From Planctomycetia bacterium (GTDB taxonomy: Bacteria; Planctomycetota; Phycisphaerae; Phycisphaerales; SM1A02), in NCBI GenBank assembly GCA_009936695.1, contig JAACEA010000035.1:1-9237 (forward strand): a stretch of 9,237 bases of DNA, read 5' to 3'. A program made the position numbers and the translations under genes. Positions 6,189-9,237 of this stretch are shown here, one piece after another. Within the stretch, counting starts at the first letter, position 1, and the number at the start of each line of letters is the position of its first letter. The notes beneath the pieces are model-generated. The model did no database searches, had not been told where the DNA came from, and saw only the letters and a list, made by a program, of their open reading frames with translations.

Positions 6189-7978
6189 TCCTCGGTCATG
6201 TCCTTGAAGGAACGGGCTGCGTTGGCGTGGAACTCGCCGGATCGGAGTCGACGGCCGTAGTCGTGATACGCCTTCATCGCGATGCCGCCGAAGATCAGCA
6301 TGATCGGAATGTTGGCCCAGAGCATGACGCCGGTGCCGAGGGCGGTGAGGTTGTCGAGCTCCTTGTCGCTGGTGATGATCGGGAGCGTGGAGACGATGAT
6401 CATCAGGCAGTAGAAGAGCTTGTACGGAAGCACGCTTCCCTTGCCGAGCATGAAGACCATGCCCTGTTCGCCGTAGTAGCTCCAGGAGATCATGGTCGAG
6501 ATGGCGAAGAGCCAGGAGGCGATGAGAATCAACCAGGTGCCCAGTCCCGGGATCGCCCGGTCGAAGGCATGGGCGGTGAGCGTCGCCCCCGGATAGTCCT
6601 TGTACATCTCGTTGTCGATGAAGGTGGGCGGAGCGTCGCCGGGGATGGCGCCGGCCTCGAAGATCGCGACGAAGCCGCCGTTCTCGAGTTCGTCGACCTC
6701 GCCGTAGACCCGGACCCGTCTGGAACCGGTGTCATCGTCGAGCTGGTCGGTCTCGGCGATCATGAAGACGGTGTCGCCGGTTCCCCAGTCCTTTCCGGTG
6801 GTCGCCTTCGCCGCCTTGTGCTTCGAGGGGAGCGGGACGTACCACGTCTCCGTGTCGTCGTCGTCCGGATCCGCGTCGCCGAACGCGCCGACGTTCCAGG
6901 CCGCGTCGGACTGGGTGACCGCCGGCGTCGAAGCGAGCGTCGCTTCGCCGGTGGCCCCACGGTCCCAGGCGCCGGTGGAGAGGATGACCAGGGCGGTCAG
7001 GGTGCACACGATGATCGTGTCGATGAACGGCTCGAGACCCGCGACGACCGCTTCGCGCACGGGTTCCTTGGTCTTCGCCGCGCTGTGAGCGATCGGAGAC
7101 GAGCCCTGTCCGGCTTCGCTCGAGAACAGGGCTCGCTTCATGCCCCAGAGGAACGCGTATCCGGCCGTGCCGCCGATGAACGCACCCGCGGCATCGGTCG
7201 GGTTGAAGGCGCTCTTGATGATCAGGCCGAAGATGGAGGGAATCGTCCCGATGTTCATGAGCAGGACGATGCCGCCGGCCAGCAGGTAGAGCACGCACAT
7301 GAACGGGACGAGAATGCCCGCGACGTGGCCGATCCGCTTGATGCCGCCGATGATCACCGCACCGACCACGATGGCGAGGATGATCCCCACCCCGATCGCC
7401 GGAATCCCGAGGGCCTCTTCGGTCTGGATACCGACGTTCCAGGCCTGGAACATGTTTCCGCCGGTGATCGCCGAGATCAGCAGGGTGATGCAGAAGATGA
7501 CGCCGACGGCCATGCCGAGCGGCGCGAGGCCCCAGTCCGCGAAGGCCCGCTTCGCGACGTACATCGGACCACCCTTGGGGTTGTCCGGGTCGCTCACGTC
7601 CCGATAGAGCATCGACAGGGTGACCGAGGTGGTCTTGAGGGCCATGCCGGCCAGGCCGACCATCCACATCCAGAAGACCGCACCCGGTCCACCGAGGGCG
7701 ATGGCGACCGCGACGCCGCCGATGTTGCCGAGCCCGACCGTCGCGGACAGCGCCGCGGACAGGGCCTGGAAGTGGTTGATCGCACCCGGATCGTCCTTGT
7801 CGTCGAACTTGCCCGCGGTCACCGCGGTGCCGTGCACCAGCGCCCGGTACTGGCAGAAACCGGACCACAGCGTGAAGAGCACGCCGACGCCGAGCACGAC
7901 GTAGAGGACCCAGTCGGCCCAGATGACGCCGTTGATCGCGCCGATGAACTCGTTCATGCCGTCGAGAAAGGGTTGCAT
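6185..7978 (-). CDS. Alanine/glycine:cation symporter (AGCS family) with extra domain
   Basis: Inner-membrane Na+ (or H+) coupled symporter for alanine, glycine or similar small amino acids. Family segments in order: TVGLGNIGGVAVAI and GGPGAVFWMW (80-105), the YR...GGPMYV region (125-141), GGNMFQ (173-178), KRALFSSEAGQGS (281-293, canonical FSNEAGxGS), DTIIVCTLTALVIL (320-333) and FAISTMISWSYYGE (491-504). At 597 residues it is well above the usual 450-500. The excess is an insertion at residues about 339-463 (bases 6590-6964), between TALVILSTGAW and the PGLGTW helix, in an extramembrane loop. It is rich in Asp and Gly, with beta-like segments such as RRVRVYGEV. The Glu usual in the KxxE stretch after the third membrane span is Ser118 here. 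A GGAG ribosome-binding site precedes the ATG by 9 bases. It lies 39 bases downstream of the NSS gene and overlaps the next gene by 4 bases, so it is the middle cistron of an operon. The family is firm; the substrate is inferred. Confidence 0.93.
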   Translation of the reverse strand: MQPFLDGMNEFIGAINGVIWADWVLYVVLGVGVLFTLWSGFCQYRALVHGTAVTAGKFDDKDDPGAINHFQALSAALSATVGLGNIGGVAVAIALGGPGAVFWMWMVGLAGMALKTTSVTLSMLYRDVSDPDNPKGGPMYVAKRAFADWGLAPLGMAVGVIFCITLLISAITGGNMFQAWNVGIQTEEALGIPAIGVGIILAIVVGAVIIGGIKRIGHVAGILVPFMCVLYLLAGGIVLLMNIGTIPSIFGLIIKSAFNPTDAAGAFIGGTAGYAFLWGMKRALFSSEAGQGSSPIAHSAAKTKEPVREAVVAGLEPFIDTIIVCTLTALVILSTGAWDRGATGEATLASTPAVTQSDAAWNVGAFGDADPDDDDTETWYVPLPSKHKAAKATTGKDWGTGDTVFMIAETDQLDDDTGSRRVRVYGEVDELENGGFVAIFEAGAIPGDAPPTFIDNEMYKDYPGATLTAHAFDRAIPGLGTWLILIASWLFAISTMISWSYYGEQGMVFMLGKGSVLPYKLFYCLMIIVSTLPIITSDKELDNLTALGTGVMLWANIPIMLIFGGIAMKAYHDYGRRLRSGEFHANAARSFKDMTEE

Positions 7979-7987
7979 GCAGGGAGA

Positions 7988-7991
7988 CTCC
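7988..7991 (-). promoter_or_regulatory. Ribosome-binding site of the AGCS gene
   Basis: The minus strand reads GGAG here, 9 bases before the ATG at 7978. It supports that start and contrasts with the two + strand genes (1001 and 4276), which have none. The 39-base gap between the NSS stop and this start has room for this site but shows no promoter-like box. Confidence 0.6.
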
Positions 7992-8017
7992 GGGCCGCGG
8001 GGAGCGGCGGGTGGGGA

Positions 8018-9237
8018 TCAGTTCCAGATCGAGTGAAGCAGTTCGTTGGCGTCGTACAGCCCGATCTTCTGGGCGAGCACGAGCAGGACCATGCCGGGGG
8101 CGACGAAGCGGAGCAGGAACAGCCAGCCGAGGATCATCGCCGAACCGTGGCCGGCGAGTTCGCTGTTCCGGACCTTGGCGGGCAGGAACCAGCCGGCGTA
8201 GATCGCGATCAGGAGGCCGCCCGCGGGGAGCAGCCAGTTGCTCGCGATGAAGTCGAAGGTGTCGAAGAGGCTCATGCCGAAGCCCGCGGTCCACGACGCG
8301 AGGAGGAAGCCCTCCGACATGCTGAAGGCGACCAGCACGCCGACCGCGAAGATCGTCGAGCCGATGATGATCGCGGCCTTCGGGCGCGACCAGTTCCAGC
8401 GGTCGATGAAGTAGCTCGCCGCGACTTCCAGCAGCGAGATGGCGCTGGTCAGGGCGGCGATCGAGAGCAGGAAGAAGAACACGGCGCCGAGAAGGATGCC
8501 CCCGGACCCCATCTCCGCGAAGGCGAGCGGCATCGAGATGAAGACCAGACCCGGTCCGGCGGCGGGGTCCTGCCCGAAGCTGAACACGATCGGGAACATC
8601 ATCATGCACGCGAGCAGGGCGATGCCGGTGTCGAGTCCCGCGATCCATGCCGCCTGCCCGAAGAGCGGCGTGCCGCGCTTCTGGTACGAGCCGTAGGTGA
8701 TCAGGGCGCCCATGCCGAGGGACAGCGTGAAGAACGCGTGGCCCAGCGCTTCGAGCACGCCGGACGGCTTGAGGGCCGAGGCGTCGGGCTTGAAGACGAA
8801 GGACAGGCCCTCCGAGAACCCGGGAAGCGTCGCGGCGAACAGCACCATCCCGATGATCGTCACGATGAGCAGCGGCATCAGCACCCGACAGGCGGCCTCG
8901 ATGCCACGTCCGACGCCGGCGGCGACGATCGTCATGGTCACGAACATGAACACCGCGGCCCAGAACGTGCCCGTCCAGCCATCGGTCGCGAGCGCACCGA
9001 ATCGTTCGCCCATCCGGTCGCCGATCAGGTTCCGGCGTCGCTGTTCGGTCGCCCGGTGACGGATCTCCTCGTCGGTGAGGCCGGCGAACTCCGCTTTCGC
9101 CTCCACCATGGCCGATGCACGAGCCTCCGCCATCGCCGGGGCCATCGCCTCGACCGCGTCGACCGCGTCGCGGATCTCGGGATCGCTTCGCAGTCGTTCG
9201 CGACGAACATCCGCGGAGACGCCGGAATCCTCGGTGC
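8018..9237 (-). CDS. Sodium:neurotransmitter-type symporter (NSS/SNF), N-terminus cut by window edge
   Basis: Inner-membrane LeuT-fold transporter that couples Na+ to uptake of amino acids or related compounds. The frame stays open to base 9237, so the ATG at 9145 is internal and TM1-TM3 lie beyond the edge. The visible part starts in the extracellular loop before TM4, then shows TM4 and TM5 (from FWAAVFMF, base 8965), a LPGFSEGLSF loop, TM6 with FFTLSLGMG (8708-8734), TM8 with LTSAIS (8435-8452), and TM10 and TM11 near the C-terminus. Against LeuT, the TM6 Phe253 and Ser256 equivalents are kept and Phe259 is Met. The TM8 Thr354/Ser355 equivalents, which hold the second Na+, are present. The protein ends soon after TM11, as in the 11-span bacterial subgroup (MhsT, Tyt1). 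The loop before TM4 is at least 90 residues and Ala/Glu/Arg-rich, longer than LeuT's roughly 40. It is the first visible gene of the operon with the AGCS gene; the substrate is unknown. Confidence 0.93.
   Translation of the reverse strand, partial: TEDSGVSADVRRERLRSDPEIRDAVDAVEAMAPAMAEARASAMVEAKAEFAGLTDEEIRHRATEQRRRNLIGDRMGERFGALATDGWTGTFWAAVFMFVTMTIVAAGVGRGIEAACRVLMPLLIVTIIGMVLFAATLPGFSEGLSFVFKPDASALKPSGVLEALGHAFFTLSLGMGALITYGSYQKRGTPLFGQAAWIAGLDTGIALLACMMMFPIVFSFGQDPAAGPGLVFISMPLAFAEMGSGGILLGAVFFFLLSIAALTSAISLLEVAASYFIDRWNWSRPKAAIIIGSTIFAVGVLVAFSMSEGFLLASWTAGFGMSLFDTFDFIASNWLLPAGGLLIAIYAGWFLPAKVRNSELAGHGSAMILGWLFLLRFVAPGMVLLVLAQKIGLYDANELLHSIWN

Noticed and set aside
5082..6260. A 392-codon + strand frame crossing the lpxB end and the PD-(D/E)XK-like gene.
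   Set aside because: It overlaps two better supported genes. Choosing the minus strand for 5457-6188 rests on its D...ExK order and the ATGA coupling with the AGCS gene.
6732..8648. A 638-codon frame on the - strand spanning the AGCS and NSS genes in another register.
   Set aside because: It is overwhelmingly Arg/His/Asp/Pro-rich with no membrane or domain pattern. The two transporters in their own frame explain the region fully.
9143..9145. ATG at 9145 as the start of the NSS gene.
   Set aside because: The frame remains open for a further 30 codons to the window edge, and the protein from this ATG would lack TM1-TM3, which are essential to the fold. The gene is simply cut by the window.
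1..9237. Signs of a mobile island, phage or defence cluster.
   Set aside because: No integrase, transposase, terminal repeats, att-like repeats, tRNA gene or CRISPR-type repeats were seen, and most genes are housekeeping or transport. The single nuclease-like gene is not enough to call a defence system.

Overview
The window is a gene-dense, GC-rich bacterial chromosomal segment with seven protein genes. There is no RNA gene, insertion sequence, phage gene or CRISPR array, and no gap over about 110 bases. The organism is Gram-negative: it carries an LpxB-family lipid A glycosyltransferase. It probably lives in a sodium-rich, perhaps marine, setting, because three different Na+-coupled solute symporter families occur within 9 kb. 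High GC, acidic protein segments and the style of the LpxB and AspRS sequences make me think of Planctomycetota (a Phycisphaerae-like lineage). That is a low-confidence impression from sequence style, not a demonstrated assignment.

Layout, left to right. (1) 2-940 (+) is thioredoxin reductase TrxB, cut at its N-terminus by the window edge. (2) 1001-2338 (+) is a glutamate/aspartate-type Na+ symporter of the DAACS family. (3) 2372-4168 (-) is aspartyl-tRNA synthetase AspS, convergent with the symporter. (4) 4276-5451 (+) is an LpxB-family glycosyltransferase, divergent from aspS across a roughly 107-base region holding two GGTACCG sites 29 bases apart. (5) 5457-6188 (-) is an unrecognised protein carrying a D...ExK signature like that of PD-(D/E)XK nucleases; it ends only 5 bases from the lpxB stop. 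(6) 6185-7978 (-) is an AGCS-family alanine/glycine:cation symporter with a large extra domain. (7) 8018-9237 (-) is an NSS-family sodium:neurotransmitter-type symporter, cut at its N-terminus by the right edge.

Genes 7, 6 and 5 are read leftward with a 39-base gap and then a 4-base ATGA overlap, so they look like one operon whose promoter lies beyond the right edge. It pairs two Na+-driven amino-acid transporters with a putative nuclease-fold protein. The remaining genes are housekeeping (redox, translation, envelope) and look individually transcribed. The two + strand genes with their own upstream regions (the DAACS symporter and lpxB) lack a Shine-Dalgarno sequence but have a TANNNT box 6-7 bases before the ATG, as expected for leaderless transcripts. 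The AGCS gene inside the operon has a GGAG ribosome-binding site.

I found no complete novel system such as a defence island. The points most worth a second look are the PD-(D/E)XK-like orphan, the extra domains in the two transporters, the altered signature residues in LpxB, and the possible leaderless promoters.
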